Assembly (NCBI GenBank): GCA_002709185.1
Contig: PAQB01000034.1
Span: forward strand, 1 to 27,344
Length of the DNA stretch: 27,344 nucleotides
Reading direction: 5' to 3'
Source: Flavobacteriaceae bacterium
GTDB lineage: Bacteria > Bacteroidota > Bacteroidia > Flavobacteriales > Flavobacteriaceae
Shown one piece after another: positions 1 through 8,497 of the stretch; within the stretch, counting starts at the first letter, position 1; each line of letters begins with the position of its first letter. The notes beneath the pieces are model-generated. The model made no database searches and was not told where the DNA came from. It saw only the letters and a list, made by a program, of their open reading frames with translations. A program made the position numbers and the translations under genes.

Positions 1-540
1 TACTATGCAGCGAGAGCCAATAAAGGCGTCATCCTCAATGATAACTGGGGCGGCTTGTAGGGGTTCTAAAACCCCACCAATTCCCACGCCACCTGAAAGA
101 TGTACATTTTTACCAATTTGTGCACAACTACCTACGGTTGCCCAGGTATCCACCATAGTACCTTCATCAACATAGGCACCGATATTTACATAACTGGGCA
201 TTAGAATGGTTCCATTGGAAATATACGCGCCATGGCGGGCGACCGCATGGGGCACCACCCTAATACCTCTGGCTTTGTAATCTTTTTTTAATGGAATTTT
301 GTCGTGAAATTCAAAAGGACCAACTTCAATAGTCTCCATCGTTTGAATTGGAAAATAGAGCACTACGGCCTTTTTAACCCATTCATTTACCTGCCATCCA
401 TCGACTTTGGGCTCTGCAACACGAAGGCTTCCTTCGTCTAAAAGTGCAATAATGCTTCTTATGGCTGCTTGTGTTTCTTTTTCTTTGAGTAAAGTTCTGT
501 TTTCCCAAGCTGCTTCAATGGTTTGTTTTAGTGAATTCAT
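1..540 (-). CDS. dapD: 2,3,4,5-tetrahydropyridine-2,6-dicarboxylate N-succinyltransferase (N-terminal part)
   Basis: DapD transfers succinyl from succinyl-CoA to tetrahydrodipicolinate in the succinylase branch of lysine and meso-diaminopimelate synthesis in the cytoplasm. Translation from the ATG at 540 gives a helical N-terminus ([15 protein letters not shown]) and a [15 protein letters not shown] stretch. From about residue 100 come left-handed beta-helix hexapeptide repeats ([37 protein letters not shown]), all typical of DapD. 180 codons are visible and the frame is still open at base 1, so roughly the last third lies outside the window. It is divergent from ruvX, and a TAnnTTTG element sits 20 bases upstream of the ATG. 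The family call is secure from motifs. Confidence 0.95.
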   Translation of the reverse strand, partial: MNSLKQTIEAAWENRTLLKEKETQAAIRSIIALLDEGSLRVAEPKVDGWQVNEWVKKAVVLYFPIQTMETIEVGPFEFHDKIPLKKDYKARGIRVVPHAVARHGAYISNGTILMPSYVNIGAYVDEGTMVDTWATVGSCAQIGKNVHLSGGVGIGGVLEPLQAAPVIIEDDAFIGSRCIV

Positions 541-559
541 AATCAAATAAATTGTAAAA

Positions 560-567
560 CAAATATA
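560..567 (-). promoter_or_regulatory. -7 promoter element of dapD
   Basis: On the minus strand this reads TATATTTG, an exact match to the Bacteroidota -7 consensus TAnnTTTG, 20 bases before the dapD ATG. No convincing -33 TTTG at the usual 17-23 base spacing is visible. Confidence 0.6.
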
Positions 568-635
568 AGTCTTATTCAAAAAAGTGTTAGAAGTTTATCT
601 CAGTTTTTGAAAATTAATTATTTATGCGGTTTCTA

Positions 636-643
636 TATTTTTG
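636..643 (+). promoter_or_regulatory. -7 promoter element of ruvX/def block
   Basis: TATTTTTG matches TAnnTTTG exactly. It ends 18 bases before the GTG at 662. It overlaps the upstream TTG at 641 that would give a longer ORF, which argues for the GTG start. A TTTG at 606-609 is a possible -33 box but its 26-base spacing is longer than usual. Confidence 0.55.
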
Positions 644-661
644 AAATTGTATTTTAGCAAC

Positions 662-1072
662 GTGGGAAGAATTTTAGCATTGGATTATGGAAAAAAAAGA
701 ACGGGTATTGCAGTCACCGATCCGCTTCAAATCATCGCATCTGGTTTAAATACTGTTGAAACACATTCTTTATTAGATTTTTTAAAATCCTATTGTTCGC
801 AAGAAGTTGTAGATGTATTTGTTGTAGGCTTGCCCAAACAAATGAATAATTCACCTTCAGAAAGTGAAAAACTCATCAAACCATTTCTTGAAAGCTTAAA
901 AAATGCCTTTCCAAACACTCCTATTGAAAGAGAAGATGAACGGTTTACTTCTAAAATGGCATTTCAGTCCATGCTTGACTCTGGAATTAAAAAAAAACAG
1001 CGGCAAAACAAAGCCATGGTCGACGAAATAAGTGCCACTTTGATTCTTCAATCTTACCTAAACCGTAAATAA
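662..1072 (+). CDS. ruvX: Putative pre-16S rRNA nuclease / Holliday junction resolvase-like protein RuvX (YqgF)
   Basis: This is an RNase H-fold nuclease of the YqgF/RuvX family, implicated in 16S rRNA 5'-end maturation in E. coli and related to RuvC. The protein opens with GRILALDYGKKRTGIAVTD, whose Asp is the first metal ligand. VVGLP follows, then the acidic EDERFTS segment, and DEISATLILQSYL carrying the last conserved Asp. An in-frame TTG at 641 would add seven residues, but it lies inside a -7 promoter element. The GTG at 662 gives 136 aa, the normal family length, with the usual MGRILALDYG start. It is followed after 61 bases by def on the same strand. The family call is firm, while the exact in vivo role is inferred from homologues. 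Confidence 0.93.
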   Translation: MGRILALDYGKKRTGIAVTDPLQIIASGLNTVETHSLLDFLKSYCSQEVVDVFVVGLPKQMNNSPSESEKLIKPFLESLKNAFPNTPIEREDERFTSKMAFQSMLDSGIKKKQRQNKAMVDEISATLILQSYLNRK

Positions 1073-1107
1073 TTTACATTCCATTATTTTTTCAAAATAG
1101 AGAGTTG

Positions 1108-1115
1108 TATTTTTG
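1108..1115 (+). promoter_or_regulatory. -7 promoter element of def
   Basis: TATTTTTG is an exact TAnnTTTG match, 18 bases before the def ATG. No -33 TTTG is visible at the normal distance. It suggests def is transcribed from its own start as well as possibly by read-through from ruvX. Confidence 0.5.
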
Positions 1116-1133
1116 ACCCAAATTTAATGATAA

Positions 1134-1727
1134 ATGATACTCCCAATTGTTGCTTATGGAGATCCTGTTTTGAAAAAAAAAGCAGTTGAGATTTCGTCGG
1201 ATTACAAGGACTTAAAAATCCTTGTAGCCAATATGTACGAAACAATGTATGGGGCCTATGGCGTAGGATTGGCGGCTCCACAAATTGGGCGGTCCATCCG
1301 TCTTTTTTTAGTTGATACAGCGCCTTTTTCAGATGATGAATCTTTGTCAGTATCAGAAACAAAAGCATTAAAAAACTTTAAAAAAACATTTATAAACCCT
1401 GAAATTATTGAAGAGAGTGGGGAGGAGTGGAATTTTAATGAGGGCTGCTTAAGCATTCCCAATATTCGCGAAGAAGTCTCTAGGAAACCAAAAATTAAAA
1501 TCCGCTACCAAGATGAGAATTTTAAGTCTCACGTTGAGGTCTATGACGGATTGATTGCGCGCGTCATTCAGCATGAATACGACCACATTCAAGGTATTTT
1601 ATTCACAGACAAAGTGTCCAATTTTAAAAAACGTCTGATTAAAAGTAAATTGAGTTCTATCAGCAAAGGAAAAATTAGCACTGATTACCGTATGCGTTTT
1701 CCAAAAATCTCTAAAAAAAGAGTTTAA
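1134..1727 (+). CDS. def: Peptide deformylase
   Basis: The enzyme removes the formyl group from the N-terminal Met of nascent proteins at the ribosome and is metal-dependent. All three family motifs are present: GVGLAAPQ (residues 43-50), EGCLS (103-107, Cys is a metal ligand) and HEYDH (147-151, two His ligands and the catalytic Glu). The length of 197 aa is slightly above average because of an insertion around residues 66-82 (SDDESLSVSETKALKNF), seen in Bacteroidota deformylases. The ATG at 1134 gives the standard start MILPIVAYGDPVL. The next gene (DUF5606) starts 10 bases after the stop, so the two are very probably cotranscribed. No anomaly in the active site. Confidence 0.97.
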   Translation: MILPIVAYGDPVLKKKAVEISSDYKDLKILVANMYETMYGAYGVGLAAPQIGRSIRLFLVDTAPFSDDESLSVSETKALKNFKKTFINPEIIEESGEEWNFNEGCLSIPNIREEVSRKPKIKIRYQDENFKSHVEVYDGLIARVIQHEYDHIQGILFTDKVSNFKKRLIKSKLSSISKGKISTDYRMRFPKISKKRV

Positions 1728-1737
1728 AAATATCCTT

Positions 1738-2151
1738 ATGAGTTTAGAAAAAATATTGGCAATTTCAAAAAAACCGGGATTGTATAAATTAATCAATCCA
1801 AGCCGTGGCGGTTATGTTGTACAATCTATGATAGACAACAAAAAGCGATTCGTAAAAATGGATAGAAGCTTGAGTTTGTTAAGCGAAATATCCATTTATA
1901 CCCTTGAAGAACAAGTACCTTTGTTGGAAGTTTTTAAAAAGATTTTTACAAAAGAACAAGGTCAGGCAACCACAGTGAGTCCAAAAGCCCCCAAAGATGA
2001 GTTAGAGTCTTATTTTTTTTCGATTTTACCAGACTTTGATGAAGACCGTGTTTATTCAAGTGATATTAAAAAAATTCTTGCCTGGTACAATCTGCTTTTG
2101 AAAGACGGCTTTGATTTTAAACAGCCCGCTAAAAGTTCTGAGAACCAATAG
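1738..2151 (+). CDS. DUF5606 domain-containing protein
   Basis: 137 aa of unknown function. The first 70 residues (LEKILAISKKPGLYKLINPSRGGYVVQSMID then LLSEISIYTLEEQVPLLEVFKKI) match what I know of DUF5606, a small domain largely confined to Bacteroidota and commonly found next to def. The second half is acidic with one predicted helical stretch (DIKKILAWYNLLLKDGFDF). There is no signal peptide, membrane segment or catalytic motif, so it is probably cytoplasmic. It starts 10 bases after def and is followed 28 bases later by the MATE gene. The position suggests a link to translation or def expression, but nothing in the sequence shows a function. Confidence 0.85.
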   Translation: MSLEKILAISKKPGLYKLINPSRGGYVVQSMIDNKKRFVKMDRSLSLLSEISIYTLEEQVPLLEVFKKIFTKEQGQATTVSPKAPKDELESYFFSILPDFDEDRVYSSDIKKILAWYNLLLKDGFDFKQPAKSSENQ

Positions 2152-2179
2152 CACTGAGTGACAAATTTATATTGTTTTT

Positions 2180-3559
2180 ATGTGGCACGCTTACACAAAA
2201 GAATTTAGATACAATTGGCACTTAGCAGCCCCTGTGATACTGGGTATGTTGGGGCATGTTCTTGTAGGTCTTGTCGACAATATTATGGTAGGGCAATTGG
2301 GTGCAGCAGAGTTGGCCGCCGTTTCTCTGGGCAATAGTTTTTTCTTCGTAGCCATGGCCCTTGGTATTGGATTTTCTACGGCAATCACACCCTTAGTGGC
2401 AGAATCACATTCTGAGCAAAACTTTGACAGTGGCAAATCTGCTTTAAAGCATGGATTCATACTTTGTTCCACGATTGCTTTGGTGCTTTTTGTATTGATT
2501 TTACTGGCAAAGCCCCTGATGTACAGTATGGACCAACCTGAGGAAGTGGTGAGTCTTGCACTTCCTTATCTTGATGTTATTGCGGTTTCATTAATCCCAC
2601 TTATTATTTTTCAGGCTTTCAAGCAATTTAGCGACGGTTTATCCCTCACACGATATCCTATGTATGCGACCCTCATTGCCAATATCATTAATGTTTTTGT
2701 TAACTATGTATTGATTTTTGGAAAATTTGGATTCCCAAAAATGGGGGTGGTTGGTGCCGGCATTGGTACGCTTATTTCTCGTTTTATCATGCTTTTGTTA
2801 ATGTGGTTCTTTTTGAAAAACCTTGATAAAACAAAAGCCTATTTAATAGGGCTTAAACTCACCCTAGTAGACAATATAATGCTAAAAAAAATTATCAATT
2901 TAGGATTGCCAAGTGCTTTGCAAATGTTTTTTGAGATTGGAGTCTTTACGGCGGCTATTTGGCTGAGTGGAACATTGGGTAAAAATTCTCAGGCTGCTAA
3001 TCAAATTGCATTAAACTTGTCCTCAATGACCTATATGATTGCCGTTGGTCTCGGAGTTGCAGCGACCATTCGAGTTGGTAATCAAAAAGGACTAAAACGA
3101 CCTATTGAACTGCGGAGGATTGCAAAATCAATTTTTCTAATGGGTCTTATCTTTGCAGCAATTTTTGCTGTACTATTTATGGCTTTTCACGAGGCATTAC
3201 CCACTTTTTATTTAGATGTTAATGATCTTAATAACTTCAAGGACAACAATGAAGTTGTTCTCATCGCATCTCAGCTGCTTATTATTGCCGCTTTATTTCA
3301 AATTAGCGACAGTACACAGGTGGTATTTTTAGGCGCCCTTAGAGGACTCCAGGATGTTAAAATACCCACATTGATTACATTTGTTTCGTATTGGGTAGTG
3401 GGGTTCCCACTCTGTTGTTATCTCGGTAGTGAGTATATGTACGCAAGTGCCGGGATTTGGATGGGTTTATTGGCGGGGCTTACGGCTTCTTCAATTTTTT
3501 TATACCTGCGATTTGATTATCTTTCAAAACAATTTATTACTAAAAAGAAAACTGCATGA
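2180..3559 (+). CDS. MATE family multidrug/toxin efflux transporter
   Basis: 459 aa, an inner-membrane antiporter using a Na+ or H+ gradient. The protein is almost entirely hydrophobic with about 12 membrane helices in two related halves. The N-terminal half begins with the MATE-typical LAAPVILGMLGHVLVGLVDNIMVGQLGAAELAAVSLGNS. The second half begins at LGLPSALQMFFEIGVF and contains IGLNLSS-like AANQIALNLSS and VGLGVAATIRVGNQKG, which are also diagnostic. The C-terminus is short and basic. The substrate cannot be read from the sequence. Its last four bases overlap the start of the next gene (ATGA), indicating translational coupling. It belongs with the def block by spacing. Confidence 0.93.
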   Translation: MWHAYTKEFRYNWHLAAPVILGMLGHVLVGLVDNIMVGQLGAAELAAVSLGNSFFFVAMALGIGFSTAITPLVAESHSEQNFDSGKSALKHGFILCSTIALVLFVLILLAKPLMYSMDQPEEVVSLALPYLDVIAVSLIPLIIFQAFKQFSDGLSLTRYPMYATLIANIINVFVNYVLIFGKFGFPKMGVVGAGIGTLISRFIMLLLMWFFLKNLDKTKAYLIGLKLTLVDNIMLKKIINLGLPSALQMFFEIGVFTAAIWLSGTLGKNSQAANQIALNLSSMTYMIAVGLGVAATIRVGNQKGLKRPIELRRIAKSIFLMGLIFAAIFAVLFMAFHEALPTFYLDVNDLNNFKDNNEVVLIASQLLIIAALFQISDSTQVVFLGALRGLQDVKIPTLITFVSYWVVGFPLCCYLGSEYMYASAGIWMGLLAGLTASSIFLYLRFDYLSKQFITKKKTA

Positions 3560-3786
3560 CATTGCCAAAATTTATTTTAGGGGATCACTCCGATTATCCC
3601 AGCGCCATATTTGTAATCCATACAGAATTCCCAAGATTTATCATAAATCTTGAAACAGATGAAATTGAATGGTTCGAAGATTTTGACCAGCAAGACGAAA
3701 AAGAATTGCAGTCCGAAGCAGAAAATGCGATTGTCCAGGCTGCTGCTTTTTACGATTCAGAAGTTCAGAAATATGAAAAAGAATAA
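3556..3786 (+). CDS. Conserved small acidic protein of unknown function
   Basis: 76 aa, strongly acidic, no cysteines, no signal peptide or membrane helix. It starts MTLPKFILGDHSDYPSAIF and contains the beta-rich FIINLETDEIEWFEDF followed by a helical acidic tail. I recognise the type as a hypothetical protein that recurs in flavobacteria but know no domain name or function. Coding status is supported by the ATGA overlap with the MATE gene upstream, the 5-base gap to the PAP2 gene downstream, and the biased composition. It is probably translated as part of the same operon. A role in assisting either membrane neighbour is only a guess. Confidence 0.8.
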   Translation: MTLPKFILGDHSDYPSAIFVIHTEFPRFIINLETDEIEWFEDFDQQDEKELQSEAENAIVQAAAFYDSEVQKYEKE

Positions 3787-3791
3787 AAGCC

Positions 3792-4358
3792 ATGCTTGAT
3801 TACGTTTTAGAATTTGATCGTGAGTTATTACTTTACTTGAACAACTTGGGTCATGAGTCATGGGATGGATTTTGGTTTACGGTTACCAATAAATGGTCTT
3901 CCATACCACTTTATGTATTATTATTGTTTTTAATGGCTAAGGGGCTTGGTAAAAAAGGGGTGGGATTACTGGTAGTATGTTTGGCCGCTATGATTACCTT
4001 CACCGATCAAGTTACCAATCTTTTCAAAGATGGTTTCGAGCGTTTAAGACCCTGTGCACAGGAAGGCGTTGTCGAGTTTTTAAGATTGGGCGATTGTCAT
4101 GGTTTTGGCTTCTTTTCTGGGCACTCCTCAAATTCCATGGCTGCGGCGGTTTTCACCATTTTAATGTTGAAATCAAAATATAAAAAGTTTATTTTTTTAA
4201 TGATTCCGTGGAGTTTGATGGTAGGCTATAGCCGAATTTATATTGGAAAACATTACCCGTTAGATGTTGTTTGTGGCTTGGCTTTTGGCGCTATTTCTGG
4301 TTATTTGTTTTATATTTTATTTATTAAATTAAAACTTAGATTTATCAATTTACGGTAG
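3792..4358 (+). CDS. PAP2 family membrane phosphatase
   Basis: 188 aa, a small integral membrane phosphatase of the type 2 phosphatidic acid phosphatase family. Members act on undecaprenyl pyrophosphate, phosphatidylglycerophosphate or lipid A phosphates at the periplasmic face. The three-part active site is complete: K79-x6-R86-P87 (KDGFERLRP), SGH at 109-111, and S147-R148-x5-H154-x3-D158 (SRIYIGKHYPLD). Five to six hydrophobic helices surround it. Between motifs 1 and 2 lies a loop with two Cys (C88, C102) that could form a periplasmic disulphide. The exact substrate is not readable. Starts 5 bases after the small acidic gene. Confidence 0.92.
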   Translation: MLDYVLEFDRELLLYLNNLGHESWDGFWFTVTNKWSSIPLYVLLLFLMAKGLGKKGVGLLVVCLAAMITFTDQVTNLFKDGFERLRPCAQEGVVEFLRLGDCHGFGFFSGHSSNSMAAAVFTILMLKSKYKKFIFLMIPWSLMVGYSRIYIGKHYPLDVVCGLAFGAISGYLFYILFIKLKLRFINLR

Positions 4359-4366
4359 TATTTTTT

Positions 4367-4397
4367 AATCAAAAAAAGCCTCGGATTTTTGATTTTT
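4367..4397 (+). terminator. Possible AT-rich terminator hairpin after PAP2 gene
   Basis: AATCAAAAA (4367-4375) pairs perfectly with TTTTTGATT (4386-4394) around a 10-base loop, followed by a short T run. It lies 8 bases after the PAP2 stop. The stem is nearly all A-T, so strength is doubtful. Confidence 0.35.
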
Positions 4398-4416
4398 CAA
4401 TCCTTAAATTCAACAA

Positions 4417-5100
4417 ATGAGCTTATCAGATTTTTTAAAATATACTGTTGGGAAAAGTGTTAGACTGATGGATTCTGAAATCGATCTGAGTTCTTACATA
4501 CCGATTGATTTATCTGATTCCAATGTAGCACTAGAAAGCGTCGATTTTGAAACTTCCAAATCATTTTCAAGTTTTATCAATCATTTTCTTAATAGCCATT
4601 CCAAAACAATCGCCTATGGCGGTTATATGGAAAAAAGATTGATTTACAATCGCAGCATTCATTTTCAAAATGAATCTTTAGAACAGCAACGAAACATCCA
4701 CTTAGGATTGGACTTGTGGTGCACTGAAAAAACCCCTGTTTTGGCTGCATTTGATGGGATGGTTCACAGCTTCAAGAACAACAACGCTTTTGGAGACTAT
4801 GGGCCGACTTTGATTTTGGAACACCACTTGCAAGACTTTGTGTTTTTCACACTGTATGGGCATTTATCTTTGGATTCCATTGCTAACCTAGATATAGGGC
4901 AAAGAATTGTAGCAGGTGCTATTGTCGGGCGTTTAGGCGGTCCTAAGGTAAACGGAGACTATCCGCCGCATTTACATTTTCAAATTATTGAAGATTTACA
5001 AGGAAATTTTGGCGATTATCCCGGAGTTTGTAATGCCAATGCAGTTGAGTTTTATAAAGATAATTGTCCGGACCCCAATTTTATATTGAAGTTGCAATAA
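4417..5100 (+). CDS. M23 family peptidase-like protein without a signal peptide
   Basis: 227 aa with a LytM/M23 fold in the second half. The zinc-site pattern is intact: H95-x3-D99 (HLGLD), the YGHL segment with H149, and H185-x-H187 (HLHFQI). M23 enzymes normally cut peptidoglycan cross-links in the periplasm. Here the N-terminus (MSLSDFLKYTVGKSVRLMD) has no hydrophobic core and the preceding DNA offers no upstream start that would add one, so export by Sec is unlikely. The first 90 residues match no domain I recognise. The gene starts 58 bases after the PAP2 stop, beyond a weak hairpin, and ends 4 bases before the convergent secA stop. Fold call is firm; the substrate and location are open. 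Confidence 0.82.
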   Translation: MSLSDFLKYTVGKSVRLMDSEIDLSSYIPIDLSDSNVALESVDFETSKSFSSFINHFLNSHSKTIAYGGYMEKRLIYNRSIHFQNESLEQQRNIHLGLDLWCTEKTPVLAAFDGMVHSFKNNNAFGDYGPTLILEHHLQDFVFFTLYGHLSLDSIANLDIGQRIVAGAIVGRLGGPKVNGDYPPHLHFQIIEDLQGNFGDYPGVCNANAVEFYKDNCPDPNFILKLQ

Positions 5101-5104
5101 TTTT

Positions 5105-8100
5105 TTATTCTCTTATCAGCACCCATTCTCCTTTTTGGATCAATGGTAAAGCTTGTTTATACTTCAGCGTTTTGCTCACACCACTCATCACATTTTTTAT
5201 AGTTACTTTGTCGTTGCGACCGATTTTAGGCTGTTCGCGAACAATAGTTTCCGCAACTTGAGGCGCCCTTTGTGTGTTTCCAGCAGCTCTTGATTGTGCA
5301 GCACGCTCATCCATATTTGGAATGATATCTTTTGTAGTTTGAACTTTTTCTTTTCTTCTTGCTTTTGCCTCCTGAATGGTATTGGCAGTTTCCTGAGGAA
5401 TTTCACCTTTAAATAAGAAAGAAATGACATCTTTATTGACTTGGTCAATCATTTCCTTGAACAATTCAAACGATTCAAATTTATAAATCAATAGCGGGTC
5501 CTTTTGTTCGTGAACAGCGAGCTGAACCGATTGTTTGAGTTCATCCATTTTTCTTAAATGCGTTTTCCAAGCATCGTCAATAATGGCCAGTGAAATGTTT
5601 TTTTCAAAATCGGTTACCAATTGTTTACCGTTAGTCTGGTAAGACTTTTCAAGATCAGTAACGACCTGAAGGGTTTTGTTACCATCTGTAAAAGGCACAA
5701 CAATTCTTTTAAACTTATCGCCTTGGGTTTCGTAAACATTTTTAATGACAGGAAAAGCCAGGTCTGCATTGCGTTCCATTTTAGACTCGTAATGCGCAAA
5801 AGCTTCTTTGTAAATAATTTTAGCGAGTTCTTGCTCGGTTTTGTCTTCAAATTCTGATTTAGACATTGGTGCGCTCATTGAAAAATAGCGAATCAATTCG
5901 AATTCTAAGTTTTTAAAGTCGTTGGCAGCCTTGTTTGTGGCTGTAATGACCTCTGCAGTATCGTATACCATATTGGCAAGATCGACACGCAAACGCTCCC
6001 CATCTAGGGCGTTAAACCGCCTTCTGTATACCACTTCACGTTGGGCGTTCATGACATCGTCATATTCCAAAAGTCGCTTTCGAATTCCAAATTGGTTTTC
6101 TTCTACTTTCTTCTGAGCTCTCTCAATAGACTTTGAAATCATAGAGTGTTGAATAACCTCCCCTTCTTTAAGCCCCATGCGATCCATCATTTTGGCAATG
6201 CGCTCGCTTCCAAATAAACGCATTAAATTATCTTCGAGTGATACATAAAATTGAGAACTTCCAGGATCGCCTTGACGTCCAGCACGACCTCTCAATTGGC
6301 GGTCGACACGTCTGGAATCGTGGCGTTCAGTACCTACAATGGCAAGTCCTCCAGCATTTTTAACTTCTTCAGAAAGCTTGATATCGGTACCTCGACCGGC
6401 CATGTTGGTTGCAATTGTAACTTGACCCGGCTTCCCAGCTTCCGCTACAATATCGGCTTCTTTTTTGTGTAGTTTGGCGTTTAATACATTGTGTGGGATT
6501 TTACGAATGCTTAACATCTTACCAAGCAATTCGCTAATTTCAACATTGGTGGTACCAATAAGCACCGGTCTACCAGCCTTTGAGAGGTTGGATACCTCTT
6601 CAATTACAGCATTGTATTTTTCACGTTTTGTTTTGTAAACCAAATCATCGCGGTCGTCTCTTGCTATCGGGCGGTTGGTAGGGATTTCAATAACATCTAA
6701 TTTGTAGATCTCCCAAAATTCTCCTGCTTCTGTGACTGCCGTCCCTGTCATCCCTGATAATTTTCGGTACATTCGGAAGTAGTTTTGCAAAGTAACTGTA
6801 GCAAATGTTTGGGTGGCCGCTTCAATTTTTACATTTTCCTTGGCTTCAATAGCCTGATGTAAACCGTCGCTGTACCGTCTTCCGTCCATGATACGACCGG
6901 TTTGTTCGTCAACAATCATCACCTTATTATCCATGACAACATATTGAATGTCTTTTTCAAAAAGGGCATAGGCCTTAAGCAACTGACTCATGGTGTGAAT
7001 ACGTTCTGACTTGATGCCAAAATCTTTAAATAAAGCCTCTTTTAATGCAGCTTCTTTTTCTTTGGGAAGGTTTTTTGCTTCAATTTTTGAAATTTCCATC
7101 CCCATTTCTGGCATGACAAAAAAGTTGGGGTCATCTGTTCCAGAAAGATAATCAACGCCTTTGTCAGACAATTCAATTTGATTATTTTTTTCATCAATCA
7201 CATAATAGAGTTCAGCATCAACCTTAGGCATTTCTCTATTGTTGTCTTGCATGTAAAAATTCTCGGTTTTTTGCAATAGCTGCTTGATGCCTTCTTCACT
7301 TAAAAACTTGATCAATGCTTTGTTTTTTGGCATACCCCTGAAAACGCGAAGCAATTGAAATCCACCTTCTTTAGTATCACCTGCTGCAATGTTTTTTTTG
7401 GCCTCCGCCAAAACGGTTGTCAAGTGCTTTCTTTGAACGCTTACGATGTCTTGAATTTTGGGTTTGAGTTCCATAAATTCATGGCGGTCGCCTTGAGGTA
7501 CAGGTCCAGAAATAATTAAGGGCGTTCGGGCATCGTCTATCAATACCGAGTCAATTTCATCAACTATGGCATAGTGGTGGGGTTTCTGTACCAAATCGGT
7601 TGTGGAATGCGCCATATTATCCCTCAAGTAGTCAAAACCAAATTCGTTGTTGGTTCCATAGGTGATATCGGCACTGTAAGCCTTTTTTCTCTCTGCTGAA
7701 TTGGGTTTGTAATAGTCAATGCAATCAACACTCAAGCCATGAAATTGAAAAATAGGGGCCATCCACGCACTGTCTCTTTTGGCCAGATAATCATTGACTG
7801 TTACAAGGTGAACCCCTTTACCTGTCAATGCGTTTAAATACACTGGAAGCGTCGCTACCAATGTTTTCCCTTCTCCAGTTTGCATTTCGGCAATTTTACC
7901 TTGGTGCATGGCGACTCCACCGATCAGCTGCACATCGTAATGAATCATGTCCCAAACAATGGGTTTTCCTGCGGCGTCCCATGAGTTGGACCAAATGGCT
8001 TGATCACCATTAAATTTAACATAGTCTTTGGTGCCTCCGATTTCTCGATCAAAAGCGTTGGCTGTTACAGCAATTTCAGTGTGTTCAACAAAACGCTTTG

Positions 8101-8458
8101 CAGTTTCTTTCACGACGGCAAAAGCTTCGGGTAAAAGCGCGTCTAAGGTCGCTTGTGTCGTTTCGTATATGACATCATTCAAGCCGTCAATTTCTTGATA
8201 TATATCTTCTTTACGATCGATATCTGTAGTTGTATTGGCCTCCTCTTGAAGTGTGCTGATGCGGGTTTCGTAATCTGCGCAATCAGCTTTTATTTTGGCT
8301 TTAAAAGCAGTGGTTTTAGCTCTCAATTCGTCGTTTGAAAGCTCAGCCACAGAAGATTCAAATTGTTTGATTTTATTTACAACTGGTAAGATGGCTTTGA
8401 CATCTTGTTTGGATTTATCTCCAACAAAAACTTTCAATACAGAGTTCAATATACTCAT
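5105..8458 (-). CDS. secA: Preprotein translocase ATPase SecA, long Bacteroidota form
   Basis: SecA drives unfolded preproteins through SecYEG by ATP hydrolysis. Visible motifs: LPEAFAVVKETAKR, Walker A MQTGEGKT (about 192-199), VDEIDSVLIDDARTPLIISG, IVDEQTGR, ATNMAGRGTDI, and GRAGRQGDPGSSQFYVSLED. At 1117 aa it is about 215 residues longer than E. coli SecA. Extra sequence lies at about 60-105 (coiled-coil-like), about 123-170 (between ETAKR and HYDVQL), and about 340-425 in the first nucleotide-binding domain. The C-terminal tail ends GRNDKVTIKNVMSG...KYK and lacks every cysteine of the usual zinc motif. The ATG at 8458 is preferred. A TTG two codons upstream (8464) would also be open. A promoter element sits 40 bases upstream, downstream of the DUF2795 terminator. 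Confidence 0.97.
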   Translation of the reverse strand: MSILNSVLKVFVGDKSKQDVKAILPVVNKIKQFESSVAELSNDELRAKTTAFKAKIKADCADYETRISTLQEEANTTTDIDRKEDIYQEIDGLNDVIYETTQATLDALLPEAFAVVKETAKRFVEHTEIAVTANAFDREIGGTKDYVKFNGDQAIWSNSWDAAGKPIVWDMIHYDVQLIGGVAMHQGKIAEMQTGEGKTLVATLPVYLNALTGKGVHLVTVNDYLAKRDSAWMAPIFQFHGLSVDCIDYYKPNSAERKKAYSADITYGTNNEFGFDYLRDNMAHSTTDLVQKPHHYAIVDEIDSVLIDDARTPLIISGPVPQGDRHEFMELKPKIQDIVSVQRKHLTTVLAEAKKNIAAGDTKEGGFQLLRVFRGMPKNKALIKFLSEEGIKQLLQKTENFYMQDNNREMPKVDAELYYVIDEKNNQIELSDKGVDYLSGTDDPNFFVMPEMGMEISKIEAKNLPKEKEAALKEALFKDFGIKSERIHTMSQLLKAYALFEKDIQYVVMDNKVMIVDEQTGRIMDGRRYSDGLHQAIEAKENVKIEAATQTFATVTLQNYFRMYRKLSGMTGTAVTEAGEFWEIYKLDVIEIPTNRPIARDDRDDLVYKTKREKYNAVIEEVSNLSKAGRPVLIGTTNVEISELLGKMLSIRKIPHNVLNAKLHKKEADIVAEAGKPGQVTIATNMAGRGTDIKLSEEVKNAGGLAIVGTERHDSRRVDRQLRGRAGRQGDPGSSQFYVSLEDNLMRLFGSERIAKMMDRMGLKEGEVIQHSMISKSIERAQKKVEENQFGIRKRLLEYDDVMNAQREVVYRRRFNALDGERLRVDLANMVYDTAEVITATNKAANDFKNLEFELIRYFSMSAPMSKSEFEDKTEQELAKIIYKEAFAHYESKMERNADLAFPVIKNVYETQGDKFKRIVVPFTDGNKTLQVVTDLEKSYQTNGKQLVTDFEKNISLAIIDDAWKTHLRKMDELKQSVQLAVHEQKDPLLIYKFESFELFKEMIDQVNKDVISFLFKGEIPQETANTIQEAKARRKEKVQTTKDIIPNMDERAAQSRAAGNTQRAPQVAETIVREQPKIGRNDKVTIKNVMSGVSKTLKYKQALPLIQKGEWVLIRE

Positions 8459-8497
8459 TGTCAAATTTTATTAATTATCAATAGTAGTTTGGAAGGT

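Noticed and set aside
1084..1368. 94-codon minus-strand open frame opposite def
   Set aside because: Antisense to the deformylase coding sequence, with low-complexity composition and no recognisable domain.
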